From positions 341 through 64,340 of the forward strand of contig NZ_LMHW01000010.1 of the NCBI RefSeq assembly GCF_001428525.1: DNA of 64,000 bases, given 5' to 3'. Source of the DNA: Flavobacterium sp. Root186. GTDB taxonomy: Bacteria; Bacteroidota; Bacteroidia; Flavobacteriales; Flavobacteriaceae. The translations under genes were made by a program, and so were the position numbers. Position 1 is the first letter of the stretch, and each line of letters starts with the position of its first letter. Positions 51,025-58,660 of the stretch are shown piece by piece. Under the pieces are notes generated by a model. It was not told the DNA's origin. It saw only the letters and a list, made by a program, of their open reading frames with translations, and searched no databases.

Positions 51025-51807
51025 TTAAAAAGTGTTCTTTTTTTCAATATCAGGAAATACATTATCAATTCTTCTTGCCAGTTCTGGTAATTTAATTGTT
51101 GGAACTGCCGGAAATAAATGATGTTCTAAATGATAAAACATACTGAAAGTAATTTTGTTTTTCCAGTCTTCTCGTTGTGTTCTGGCAAATTCCGGAGAAT
51201 CTTCGGTATCATGATGCACAGTCCAAACAGCAAAGAAAGCCATTAAAAATTCGGCGAAGACCATTATAATAATATGATAAATCAGGAAATGAATCTGAAA
51301 ATAGAAAATTATAAAGGTTACTACTGCAATAGAAAAAAGCTCTAAGATTACATTTTTGACATAATTTCTATTTCCTTTCTGCAATGTTACTTTGTGAATC
51401 AAAAACATATGAATTGGTCCATAAAGTATAGCTCCGTACCAAGTCATTTTTGCTGATTTTCCTTCGTAATCATCATCAGACAAACAATATTTATGGTGTC
51501 TTATATGATTGAACTTTACGGCATGAATTGAAACCATCAGCAAAATGCTGTTTGAATAAAGAGTAAACCAGGTTAAGAATTTGTTTGTTCCTAATGAATT
51601 ATGAAAGCCATTATGTACTTGTCTTAATCCGGCTAGAAAGAAAAAAGCTGAAAAAGGAATTGCTGCTAAATAATAACCAAAATAAGCAAGCGTCATAGAA
51701 ATTAGAAACCACGGAATTGTCAAGTTGTTTTCAATTAGCATTTCTTTAAAGCTAAGTGTTTTCAAATCTTTCCATTGCACTTTTTTGAGTATTTCCTGAT
51801 GTGTCAT
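51025..51807 (-). CDS. fatty acid desaturase
   Basis: A 260-residue membrane di-iron desaturase with three His boxes. The first is HNGFHNSLG (~87), the second FNHIRHHKYC (~123) and the third FYHLEHHLFP (~232). About four TM segments lie between them. It introduces a double bond into acyl chains or modifies a carotenoid or sterol-like substrate. The next minus-strand genes are small membrane proteins. A terminator follows the gene upstream. Confidence 0.88.
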   Translation of the reverse strand: MTHQEILKKVQWKDLKTLSFKEMLIENNLTIPWFLISMTLAYFGYYLAAIPFSAFFFLAGLRQVHNGFHNSLGTNKFLTWFTLYSNSILLMVSIHAVKFNHIRHHKYCLSDDDYEGKSAKMTWYGAILYGPIHMFLIHKVTLQKGNRNYVKNVILELFSIAVVTFIIFYFQIHFLIYHIIIMVFAEFLMAFFAVWTVHHDTEDSPEFARTQREDWKNKITFSMFYHLEHHLFPAVPTIKLPELARRIDNVFPDIEKKNTF

Positions 51808-51829
51808 TTTTTATGATTTAAGGTTCTTT

Positions 51830-51861
51830 AAACCTAACAGATTTTAAGTCTGTTAGGTTTG
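51830..51861. terminator. bidirectional terminator
   Basis: The stem AAACCTAACAGA (51830-51841) / TCTGTTAGGTTT (51849-51860) lies between two minus-strand genes; it ends the transcript of the gene at 51870. Confidence 0.8.
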
Positions 51862-51869
51862 ATTTGAAA

Positions 51870-52256
51870 TTAGGCTTTAAAAACCAATCTTTCTTCTCTT
51901 TGAGCTTCTTTAGCTTTTCGTTTTCCTCTAAAAAAGAAATACAAATTGAAAAATAGCATGATACCAAGATAAATAGAAAACCCTCCAATTTTATAACTTA
52001 AATTTTCAATTAATTCCTGATAACTGTCTCTGTATAATTGCATTTCTAAAATCATTAAGGCAAAACCAATATTTAAAAGATAGAATCCGGTTTCAAAAAG
52101 TTTATTGGTGGCCTCTGCAATTTCTTCCCGGCCTTTAAAGATGTCAAGCATAAAGATTTTTCCGTTTTTAAAAAGCGTTTTAGAAACGTAATAAGTTAAA
52201 AATAAAGCGACTGGTAAATAAATACTGTAACCGATTAAGATTTTTGTAGTTTCCAT
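51870..52256 (-). CDS. small membrane protein, paralogue of 52262
   Basis: A 128-residue protein with about three TM segments (~8-26, ~56-72, ~88-110) and a basic C-terminal tail (RGKRKAKEAQREERL). Its layout follows the neighbour at 52262-52621 (both have ...NGxI..D...A......LLNIGxALM), so they arose by duplication. I do not recognise the family. Confidence 0.65.
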   Translation of the reverse strand: METTKILIGYSIYLPVALFLTYYVSKTLFKNGKIFMLDIFKGREEIAEATNKLFETGFYLLNIGFALMILEMQLYRDSYQELIENLSYKIGGFSIYLGIMLFFNLYFFFRGKRKAKEAQREERLVFKA

Positions 52257-52261
52257 AATAT

Positions 52262-52621
52262 TTAGTTTTTGTTGTTATGAATTAGTTTTTGAATGTATTT
52301 AGTTATAATTAAAATGTTGAGGTAATGCAGGATTGAAATAATAAAAATTATGACAGCTGTTTTTATACAGATAATTTCAATCAATTGTGTTGATGAAATA
52401 ATTTTCTGCCAGGATATTAAAGTCATGGCACAATAACCAATATTTAAAAGGTAATAGGCTAAAAGCAAAATCTGATTGATTTTTTGGCAAATGTCAGCAT
52501 GATCAGGGATTAGGTCTGCCACATAAATATTTCCGTTTCTGTAGCAGATTTTTCCGACTTTCAGAATGATGAAAGTCGTAATGCTGAGATATATTAAATA
52601 TCCGATGATGTTGAAATTCAT
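52262..52621 (-). CDS. small membrane protein, paralogue of 51870
   Basis: A 119-residue protein with three TM segments (~4-24, ~55-70, ~85-105). It shares NGNIYVADLIPDHADICQKINQ and YYLLNIGYCAM patterns with the gene at 51870, which starts 5 bp after this one ends. No known family. Confidence 0.65.
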   Translation of the reverse strand: MNFNIIGYLIYLSITTFIILKVGKICYRNGNIYVADLIPDHADICQKINQILLLAYYLLNIGYCAMTLISWQKIISSTQLIEIICIKTAVIIFIISILHYLNILIITKYIQKLIHNNKN

Positions 52622-52638
52622 GACGATTATTTTATCGG

Positions 52639-53721
52639 TTAATATTCATAATTTAAACCGCGTGGTATAAAAAGATCTGCAATTTCTAGTTTGCGTTTGT
52701 TTTTTACTTCAATTGCTGATCCTTCTGCAAGGAAAATTGAATTTGGAATTGCAGTTTCTAAAAACTCAAATTCATTACCATAATTTTCTCCAAAATCAAT
52801 GTCCATTTTCTGATTGATAACTTTGTATTGTTCCCATCTCGGATGTTGAACTTCATATTCAAAAGTCACTTCTTCATCAATTTTGGTATAACCGAAATAA
52901 TGTTCTGTTATAAATTCAGCTTCAGAATCATTTTCAATTTCTATTAGTTTTTTTTCAGTTTCTAATTGAATAGTATTCCAGTTTTCCTTGTTTTTCCATT
53001 GATAAATAAAAGTGTTTGTGTTTTCATTTTCAATGATTTCATGTCTCATTTTCTGAGTTTCATAATGTTCCTGATACAAAGTATTCGCAATAAAAGTGAT
53101 GGCTTTTTTAGGAACAATTTCTTTAATGAAAACAACTCCACGTTTCCATTCTCCGTTTTCAAAACGTTTTACATAGAACCTTAAATTGACTTCTTCAAAA
53201 TGGATATGAAACGGAACTTTCAATCCTAAAACTTTAGTGTTTTTAAACATAAAACTAACCAGACTCACATAACATTTGTTGCTCCATAAATCTATCTCAG
53301 TACCATTTGGAACATATTTTTCTAAAATTTTAGGATCAACTTCATAATTGAAAAGTGCTAAGTTTTTCCATTCTGCTTTTAGAAATGAATCAGAAGTAAT
53401 ATTGGCTGTTAAAAAGTAGAAGTAGGTTGCTATTAACATTGGAAATAGAAAGAAACAAAGGAAATTCGCAAAATCATTTTCGTAAATAAAATTGATCACA
53501 ATAAGTAAAAAATCTGTTAGTACTAAAAGCCAGTAAATTTGAATTTTTCTCTTTTTTTCTTTGCTGAGCTCCTTCATTTTTGCAAGTAAAATAATTCCTA
53601 TTATCACTTGTACAATTCCTAAAACGATTTGGAATAACATACCAAAATATACGAAAAGGTAAAGTCCAAGAGTTGTGAAATAAAATATTTTATTGATTTT
53701 ATGTAATGTGGTAAATGTCAT
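52639..53721 (-). CDS. DUF2071 protein with N-terminal membrane domain
   Basis: A 360-residue fusion. The first ~105 residues hold about four TM segments and resemble the whole neighbouring protein at 53789-54142. The C-terminal ~240 residues fit DUF2071/YqjF (acetoacetate-decarboxylase-like fold): FNYEVDPKILEKYVPNGTEID, VSLVSFMFKNTKVLG, and PFHIHFEEVNLRFYV. Its enzymatic role is unknown. It lies 17 bp before the small membrane paralogue and is likely in one transcript. Confidence 0.75.
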   Translation of the reverse strand: MTFTTLHKINKIFYFTTLGLYLFVYFGMLFQIVLGIVQVIIGIILLAKMKELSKEKKRKIQIYWLLVLTDFLLIVINFIYENDFANFLCFFLFPMLIATYFYFLTANITSDSFLKAEWKNLALFNYEVDPKILEKYVPNGTEIDLWSNKCYVSLVSFMFKNTKVLGLKVPFHIHFEEVNLRFYVKRFENGEWKRGVVFIKEIVPKKAITFIANTLYQEHYETQKMRHEIIENENTNTFIYQWKNKENWNTIQLETEKKLIEIENDSEAEFITEHYFGYTKIDEEVTFEYEVQHPRWEQYKVINQKMDIDFGENYGNEFEFLETAIPNSIFLAEGSAIEVKNKRKLEIADLFIPRGLNYEY

Positions 53722-53788
53722 GGTTAATTTGTTTTTGAATTTTAAGATTGAAGATGGTTATATGATTTTCAGAATACCAAACCTATTT

Positions 53789-54142
53789 TTAGATCACAAA
53801 TCCTAAGTTTTCGCATTTAATTAGTATTCTATAAAAATAAATGGCAGTAATATTCGGGATTAGAGTTACAAAAACGACTTGTAAAAAATCATTCCACATT
53901 ATGAAATTGAAAAAGGAAAAAAGAATGATCGCATTTAGAATCGTAACGGTCCAATATGTCTTTATTTGATTTTTGATTTTATAATTATTTGGTTTTGAAA
54001 ATATTTCAATGCTTAAAAAAATTGCCGAAATCAATTGTACTATTAATAAAAATGCTTGTCCGGCAAAACGTAAATAACATGTTAAATAGAAAAGGAAACA
54101 GATTATTAGGGCAAATTTGTTCATGCTTTTTGTTGATACCAT
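53789..54142 (-). CDS. four-helix membrane protein
   Basis: A 117-residue protein with four hydrophobic segments (~9-26, ~27-45, ~64-82, ~86-106). It resembles the N-terminal membrane domain of the DUF2071 protein 67 bp downstream (same FxxYLxxYFG... and ...NxxxxxFxxF rhythm). It may represent the ancestral stand-alone form. The dyad at 54159-54184 lies 16 bp before its start. Confidence 0.6.
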   Translation of the reverse strand: MVSTKSMNKFALIICFLFYLTCYLRFAGQAFLLIVQLISAIFLSIEIFSKPNNYKIKNQIKTYWTVTILNAIILFSFFNFIMWNDFLQVVFVTLIPNITAIYFYRILIKCENLGFVI

Positions 54143-54158
54143 AGTTATTGATTGTTTT

Positions 54159-54184
54159 AAACTTTCAGAAAAAAATGAAAGTTT
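54159..54184. promoter_or_regulatory. candidate GbsR/MarR operator, copy 1
   Basis: AAACTTTCA (54159-54167) and TGAAAGTTT (54176-54184) form a perfect 9-bp dyad with an 8-base spacer, just before the four-helix membrane gene and 13 bp after the regulator stop. The same dyad with the same spacer length precedes the regulator. Confidence 0.75.
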
Positions 54185-54197
54185 TAATTAAATTTTT

Positions 54198-54704
54198 TTA
54201 TTTCATCATTTTTATAACCAATTTCCCTAACCAGTTTTCATTGAATTCAGTCATTTTGTCCAGCATATTATCCGCTTTTAAAACGAAATCGTATAATTTA
54301 GAAGTTTGGTCAACAAAGTGTTTTTCTTCAGCCGAAGAATCTTTTGCCTCAATTGTCGAAACTTCTTTTAAGATTTTAAGTGCAGGTTTAATTTCTCTTT
54401 TGCTTCTTTCTCTGGAGATTTTTGCTGCTAATTCGTCTAAATCTTTTTCAGCAGTAAAGAATTCTCTTCTCTCGCCGGCTTTAAATTCTTTATATACAAT
54501 TCCCCAATCCATTAATCCTCTCAGATTCATACTTGCATTCCCACGGGAAATTTGTAATTCTTCCATAATGTCTTCCATCGAAACAGCCTCGTTTGAGATC
54601 ATTAATAAAGCGTGGATCTGTGCCATCGTTTTATTAATTCCCCATTGAGAACCTAAAGCTCCCCAGGTTTGTATAAACTTATTTTTTGCTTCTTTGAATT
54701 CCAT
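54198..54704 (-). CDS. GbsR/MarR family transcriptional regulator
   Basis: A 168-residue winged-helix regulator of the GbsR/MarR type: AQIHALLMISNEAVSMEDIMEELQISRGNASMNLRGLMDWGIVYKEFKAGERREFFTAEKDL covers the recognition helix and wing. A C-terminal dimer helix (KADNMLDKMTEFNE) follows. It likely represses both its own gene and the operon 54142->49389, as judged by two matching dyads. Confidence 0.88.
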   Translation of the reverse strand: MEFKEAKNKFIQTWGALGSQWGINKTMAQIHALLMISNEAVSMEDIMEELQISRGNASMNLRGLMDWGIVYKEFKAGERREFFTAEKDLDELAAKISRERSKREIKPALKILKEVSTIEAKDSSAEEKHFVDQTSKLYDFVLKADNMLDKMTEFNENWLGKLVIKMMK

Positions 54705-54729
54705 AGATCAAATGTAAACAAAAGTTTTT

Positions 54730-54755
54730 AAACTTTCAAAAATAATTGAAAGTTT
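54730..54755. promoter_or_regulatory. candidate GbsR/MarR operator, copy 2
   Basis: The same perfect AAACTTTCA-N8-TGAAAGTTT dyad (54730-54738 and 54747-54755) lies 25 bp before the regulator start, in the divergent-free region upstream. Confidence 0.75.
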
Positions 54756-55017
54756 GTTTTTTTGAATTGTTTTATTATTTTTTAGATTAAATAAAAACAT
54801 GTTTTATGTATTGATTTTAATTAATTGATAACCAATATTATCTATTCTGCGGCAATTTTTTTATTTGGCCAAAGCATCTGCTATAATTTTGAAATCGAAA
54901 AGAAAATAAGCTAGCAATCTTTTTTTCAAAGTTTGTTTCAAGTTGAAAAGAATAAAATTTTATGAAATTCTCCCTGAAACAACAAATCAAACAAAATTGA
55001 ATTAAATCACTTAGTGA
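54756..55017. other. gene-free stretch upstream of the 55-kb cassette
   Basis: No coding frame is convincing. The region is very AT-rich. A TTAGTGAACTG segment leads into the structured leader at 55018. It probably carries the cassette promoter. Confidence 0.4.
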
Positions 55018-55072
55018 ACTGTTTCGCACAGAAAAAGCGGCTGCGAAAACCGAAAAGCAGAAATAGAGTAGG
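55018..55072 (+). promoter_or_regulatory. structured leader, copy A
   Basis: A CTGT-loop-ACAG hairpin (55019-55031) is followed by a GCGG...CCGAAAAGC block and GAGTAGG (55066-55072). Within it TTTCGCA (55022-55028) can pair with TGCGAAA (55042-55048). The order hairpin, A-run, CGG-loop-CCGAAAAGC, spacer, GAGTAGG is repeated at 55682-55740. Confidence 0.5.
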
Positions 55073-55097
55073 TCATAAAATTTTAAAAATTAATATC

Positions 55098-55430
55098 ATG
55101 GCAATTCAAACAGTAGGAAAATTTAAATTAAATCAACAAGGCGGGTATGTTTGCAGAACAGAGTTTGTGTATTTAGACTCAAATGGACAATTGCAAAGTT
55201 CTTCTCAAACTGGTAATGAACTTTTAGGTCAGTCGTATACGACAGATCCGGGAAGTCTGGGCGTACCGGACGGTTCTGTACTTTGGATGAAAATCTGGGT
55301 TATGGCCGGACATGACAATCAAGCGCAGCAGGCTTTTATGTACCAGTCAGGAAATTCGGCTGTTGCTGATTACACTTGTTCAGGAACTACTCTTTCTAAT
55401 CATTTAGCTTTAGATGGCGTAAGTTCATAG
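55098..55430 (+). CDS. small beta-rich protein of unknown family
   Basis: A 110-residue protein from the ATG at 55098 (MAIQTVGKFKLNQQGG). It lacks a signal peptide. The sequence reads as a beta-sandwich: VGKFKLNQQGGYVCRTEFVYL, SLGVPDGSVLWMKIWVMAGHDN, then SGTTLSNHLALDGV. It resembles small lectin- or toxin-like domains in style, but I cannot name a family. It is the first gene of a cassette and shares its leader motif with the DUF1842-like gene. Confidence 0.65.
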   Translation: MAIQTVGKFKLNQQGGYVCRTEFVYLDSNGQLQSSSQTGNELLGQSYTTDPGSLGVPDGSVLWMKIWVMAGHDNQAQQAFMYQSGNSAVADYTCSGTTLSNHLALDGVSS

Positions 55431-55447
55431 TAACTTAAATAAGTTTT

Positions 55448-55486
55448 AAAACCACTGATATGCAATAGAATATTAGTGGTTTTTTT
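55448..55486 (+). terminator. terminator
   Basis: The stem AAACCACT / AGTGGTTT, interrupted by GATATGCAATAGAATATT, leads into a T-run. It lies 18 bp after the small beta-rich gene. Confidence 0.75.
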
Positions 55487-55681
55487 GTTTTAAGCAGGTG
55501 TTTTTACTGGTGAAATTTTCTCGTGTCACTCTTAAGCTGTTTCATGTCAAAGAAACTCCATTTCACATCATTTTTCCATTTATGTCTACTTATCTGATAT
55601 AGTTTTGAAGTAGAAATAAACCAAAGTATTACTATTTAATATAAGCAATAAAAGTGTTTAAATAAATATAAAACTTCAAAA

Positions 55682-55740
55682 TAGGTGGAGCAGAACCCAC
55701 TTAAAAAAACGAGGCGGTACCGAAAAGCCTTATGAGTAGG
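55682..55740 (+). promoter_or_regulatory. structured leader, copy B
   Basis: AGGTGG (55683-55688) pairs with CCACTT (55697-55702, one wobble), then an A-run, AGGCGGTACCGAAAAGCCT and GAGTAGG (55734-55740). The block CCGAAAAGC and GAGTAGG are the same as in copy A. GAGTAGG overlaps an upstream ATG in the open frame (ATGAGTAGG). Confidence 0.5.
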
Positions 55741-55761
55741 AAAACCAAAAATACAAAAGTT

Positions 55762-56175
55762 ATGGCAGATTTATTAGCAGGTGCTTATTTGGCAAAAGGC
55801 ACAATAGGAAATGTAGGAACACCAGGTGCTCCAATTGCAACATTTAGTTTAGTTGTTGTACCATCACAAAATTCAGTTTCTGGTACAGTAGTAATTACTC
55901 AGGCAATAAATGGCCCTGATGGTCATATTGTTGTTCCTGTAACTGGAAAAATATATGCAGCAGGAATTGGACAGTATACACAATTAGTTAGTTTAAAAGG
56001 ACAATATGTTCAAACTTTTCCAGCTCCGGCAATTGGTGCTTTTTTAGCCGATTTTGACGCTCATTTAGCTGTTAATGCAGAATGGAACGGAATTGGAGGT
56101 TTTTCATACTACCAACATAATATTGAAAATGTACCTGTAAAAGCAGCAACAAATTTACAACCAGAGTTGGCATAA
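55762..56175 (+). CDS. DUF1842-like protein
   Basis: A 137-residue protein from the ATG at 55762 (MADLLAGAYLAKG). It fits the DUF1842 plan: GNVGTPGAPIATFSLVVVPSQNSVSGTVVITQAI, GKIYAAGIGQYTQLVSLKGQY, and a C-terminal beta hairpin (AEWNGIGGFSYYQHNIE). Function is unknown. An ATG 10 codons upstream would put the leader motif inside the coding frame, so the later start is used. A terminator follows at 56262. Confidence 0.7.
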   Translation: MADLLAGAYLAKGTIGNVGTPGAPIATFSLVVVPSQNSVSGTVVITQAINGPDGHIVVPVTGKIYAAGIGQYTQLVSLKGQYVQTFPAPAIGAFLADFDAHLAVNAEWNGIGGFSYYQHNIENVPVKAATNLQPELA

Positions 56176-56261
56176 TAAGAGACCCCAAATATTAACAACT
56201 CGAATTACGAAACATATTAGGATTTAATTACGCCTGATTTGGTTACAGTTTTGATTGAAAG

Positions 56262-56287
56262 GGTCGTCTTTTTAGACGGCCTTTTTT
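56262..56287 (+). terminator. terminator
   Basis: GGTCGTCT / AGACGGCC form an 8-bp stem with one wobble pair, loop TTTT and a trailing T-run. It ends the DUF1842-like gene. Confidence 0.8.
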
Positions 56288-56317
56288 ATTACCGAAAAAA
56301 AAATAAATCACAAAAAC

Positions 56318-57796
56318 ATGAAAAGAAAACCTATTATTATCTTATTATTAGTAGTTTTTATTGTTGCAGCTGTTTCAATATTTTTTTTAAACAAAGAAAA
56401 AATATTAGGAAAAGCCGGAGTTTCAGGATATGCTAAAACGGCAGCAGAACCTTGCGAATGCGAAGCAAGCTGGTTTCCGCACGAACAGACACCGCCACCT
56501 GCAGAAGGAGACGGAAGTCCTTTTGATACTTCAAGTACCACAAATTGCATTTTCCATCAATGGTCATGGCAGAAATTTCTTTGGGTGACAAAACCTCTTC
56601 CATCCGGAAATCCTTTGTTTTTAGATTCTTTGGATGTTGTTAGTCCTGAGATGGCACCGGTTGCTCCGCAATTAGGATTGAAATTAGTTTTAAGCTCAAT
56701 TAATCAGGCAGGTCCAGAAGGGGTGTTAGTTTCTAACGCAAAATTTGTTCCCGGAAAAACGGCTGGCGATACTGTATATTATTCTATACACGTAAATAAA
56801 ATATTATTTGATAAAGCAATTATCGCAGCTTCTGAAATTAACAGCGGAAAAGTTCCTTATTCAAATTTAGAAACATTTCCAGTTGGTGCATTTGAATTAA
56901 AAGTTTCATGGATTAGTACCGATGCAATTCCGAAAGAAAAAATTGCAGAGTATTTCGTTACGAAAGCAGCATTCAAAAATAAGCAAGGGCAATATGTCGC
57001 AAAACCTGTTGCTTTATTAGGGATGCATGTTGTGGGTGTTGTAAAAAATCATCCTGAATTTATCTGGGCAACGTTTGAGCATAAAGAAATGGCACCGGTT
57101 TATGACTGGAAAAGTAATTCTGTGACTTCGGCAAAAGAAATGCTGCTTTATGAAAGCGGAACAACATCTGGATTGAAAGGAATAAAATGGAATAAAAAAG
57201 GCAAGAAACCATTAGAGCCATATAAAGCTTTTGTTCTTTACGAATATGGTGTTCCAAAAGTTATAACTACAAATGCTTACATGACAACAAGCCAGGCTGA
57301 ACCTGCTAATTTTGACAATATTAATACGATCAATAAATGTGTAGCATCAAAATTAACAGATGTTTTTAAGAATTACTTTTATAACGGGTCAATTTGGTTA
57401 AACACAGACGGATTAACTCCGGCGCAACAGGCAAAAACTATCGTAAAAAGTAATATATCAAGCGTTCTTCCAGATTCATTGGCAAGAGGTTCTGCTAATT
57501 TAGCAAACATTACAATGGAGACTTACACGCAGACTTTTAAGGATAGCATACATAAAATTAATGTTGGTAATTTGGCGAATTGTTTTAGCTGCCATCAATC
57601 TCAAAATTTTGACACTATAAGGGGAATCGGGAAATCTCCTTTATATTTAAGCCACGTTTTTGAGTCTTATTTGTATACTACAAAACCTCATCCGGCAACT
57701 GCTAAAAATGTTAACCTGAAAGCTAAACGCATCGAAGAAACAAAAGCACTTAAACTTAAACAGTTTGAAGAAGTGTTTGCTCGTCGAAATAAATAG
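56318..57796 (+). CDS. membrane-anchored heme-c protein
   Basis: A 492-residue protein with one TM segment at ~6-24. The extracytoplasmic part has CECE near ~47, a long middle section (HQWSWQKFLWVTKPL, PVALLGMHVVGVVKNHPEFIWATFEHKEMAP), and one heme-attachment motif CFSCHQ at ~424-429. This suggests a c-type cytochrome-like protein that acts at the inner-membrane outer face. I do not recognise the whole family. It follows the DUF1842-like gene by 142 bp, with its own promoter region. Confidence 0.7.
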   Translation: MKRKPIIILLLVVFIVAAVSIFFLNKEKILGKAGVSGYAKTAAEPCECEASWFPHEQTPPPAEGDGSPFDTSSTTNCIFHQWSWQKFLWVTKPLPSGNPLFLDSLDVVSPEMAPVAPQLGLKLVLSSINQAGPEGVLVSNAKFVPGKTAGDTVYYSIHVNKILFDKAIIAASEINSGKVPYSNLETFPVGAFELKVSWISTDAIPKEKIAEYFVTKAAFKNKQGQYVAKPVALLGMHVVGVVKNHPEFIWATFEHKEMAPVYDWKSNSVTSAKEMLLYESGTTSGLKGIKWNKKGKKPLEPYKAFVLYEYGVPKVITTNAYMTTSQAEPANFDNINTINKCVASKLTDVFKNYFYNGSIWLNTDGLTPAQQAKTIVKSNISSVLPDSLARGSANLANITMETYTQTFKDSIHKINVGNLANCFSCHQSQNFDTIRGIGKSPLYLSHVFESYLYTTKPHPATAKNVNLKAKRIEETKALKLKQFEEVFARRNK

Positions 57797-57846
57797 TTCA
57801 TTTTTTGCAAAACAAAAAGTGTCTTATTTTAATTTTGCTCCAAATG

Positions 57847-57875
57847 AAAAGCCGAAGTATTACTTCGGCTTTTCT
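57847..57875. terminator. bidirectional terminator
   Basis: AAAAGCCGAAGTA / TACTTCGGCTTTT, loop T, lies between the heme-c gene (+) and the SanA-like gene (-). Confidence 0.85.
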
Positions 57876-57878
57876 ATT

Positions 57879-58538
57879 TTATCTTTTATCCTCTTTTGAA
57901 TAATTAGAAGGACCATTAATGTTAATTGAATTTCCCAGAAAACGAGGTTCCCGATTTCTTAAAACATCAAAAAAGGACTTGAAAATTGAACCATATTCTC
58001 TAAAACAAACATAAGTATATCTGTGATATTCTCCATTGTTTGCAGAATATCCAGCCGATTTTATTCCAAGCTTTTGTCCAATATAGATGGCTCGGTTCAA
58101 ATGATATTCCTGAGAAATTAATGTTGCTTTTTTAATCTTAAAAATATGTTTCGCACGATACATAGTAGAGTAGGTGTCGAAACCTGCGTAGTCAATAAAT
58201 ATTTTTGTTGTATCAACTCCATGATTAAAACAGTAGTTTTTCATAACCGTTAATTCATCATATTCATCACGGCCATTGTCTCCAGAAAGTAGAATTTTAT
58301 TGATTCGTTTGGCTTTCCAAAGCATAATTCCCGCATCCAAACGATCTTTTAAATATTTGCTTGGCTGATTTCCATTAATTCCTGCACCAAAAATAATTCC
58401 CACATCATTCTTAGGGAATTTCTTTATTGAATAATAAATGTTTTTTTTTGTAGAAGATTTTACGTAGTAATTGACAGAAACAACTGCAATCAGTCCAATA
58501 ATAAAAAGGTAAAGGGCTATTTTGAAATATTTTTTCAC
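57879..58538 (-). CDS. SanA/ElyC/YdcF family protein
   Basis: A 219-residue protein with an N-terminal TM segment at ~7-25. The DUF218 domain contains VGIIFGAGINGNQPSKYLKDRLDAGIMLWK, ILLSGDNGRDEYDE and the ISQEYHLNRAIYIGQKLG motif. In other bacteria these proteins affect envelope integrity and vancomycin sensitivity. A conserved Asp/His set supports a hydrolase-like fold; the reaction is unknown. Confidence 0.9.
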   Translation of the reverse strand: MKKYFKIALYLFIIGLIAVVSVNYYVKSSTKKNIYYSIKKFPKNDVGIIFGAGINGNQPSKYLKDRLDAGIMLWKAKRINKILLSGDNGRDEYDELTVMKNYCFNHGVDTTKIFIDYAGFDTYSTMYRAKHIFKIKKATLISQEYHLNRAIYIGQKLGIKSAGYSANNGEYHRYTYVCFREYGSIFKSFFDVLRNREPRFLGNSININGPSNYSKEDKR

Positions 58539-58599
58539 GGCTTGTATTTGTAAGATTAAGATTTAAAACACGAAGATAGTTAAAGTAAAACCAAATAAA

Positions 58600-58626
58600 A
58601 AACCGAAGTATTTCTACCTCGGTTTC
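58600..58626. terminator. terminator
   Basis: AAACCGAAGTA / TACCTCGGTTT with a 4-base loop and one imperfect pair lies 35 bp before the end of the M3 gene on the minus strand. Confidence 0.7.
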
Positions 58627-58660
58627 TACTATTCTAAGAAGTCTAAAAATCTAAGAAAGT

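Noticed and set aside
55018..55740. Assignment of the shared leader to a known riboswitch such as c-di-GMP or glutamine
   Set aside because: The conserved blocks do not match the core consensus of either class as I recall them.
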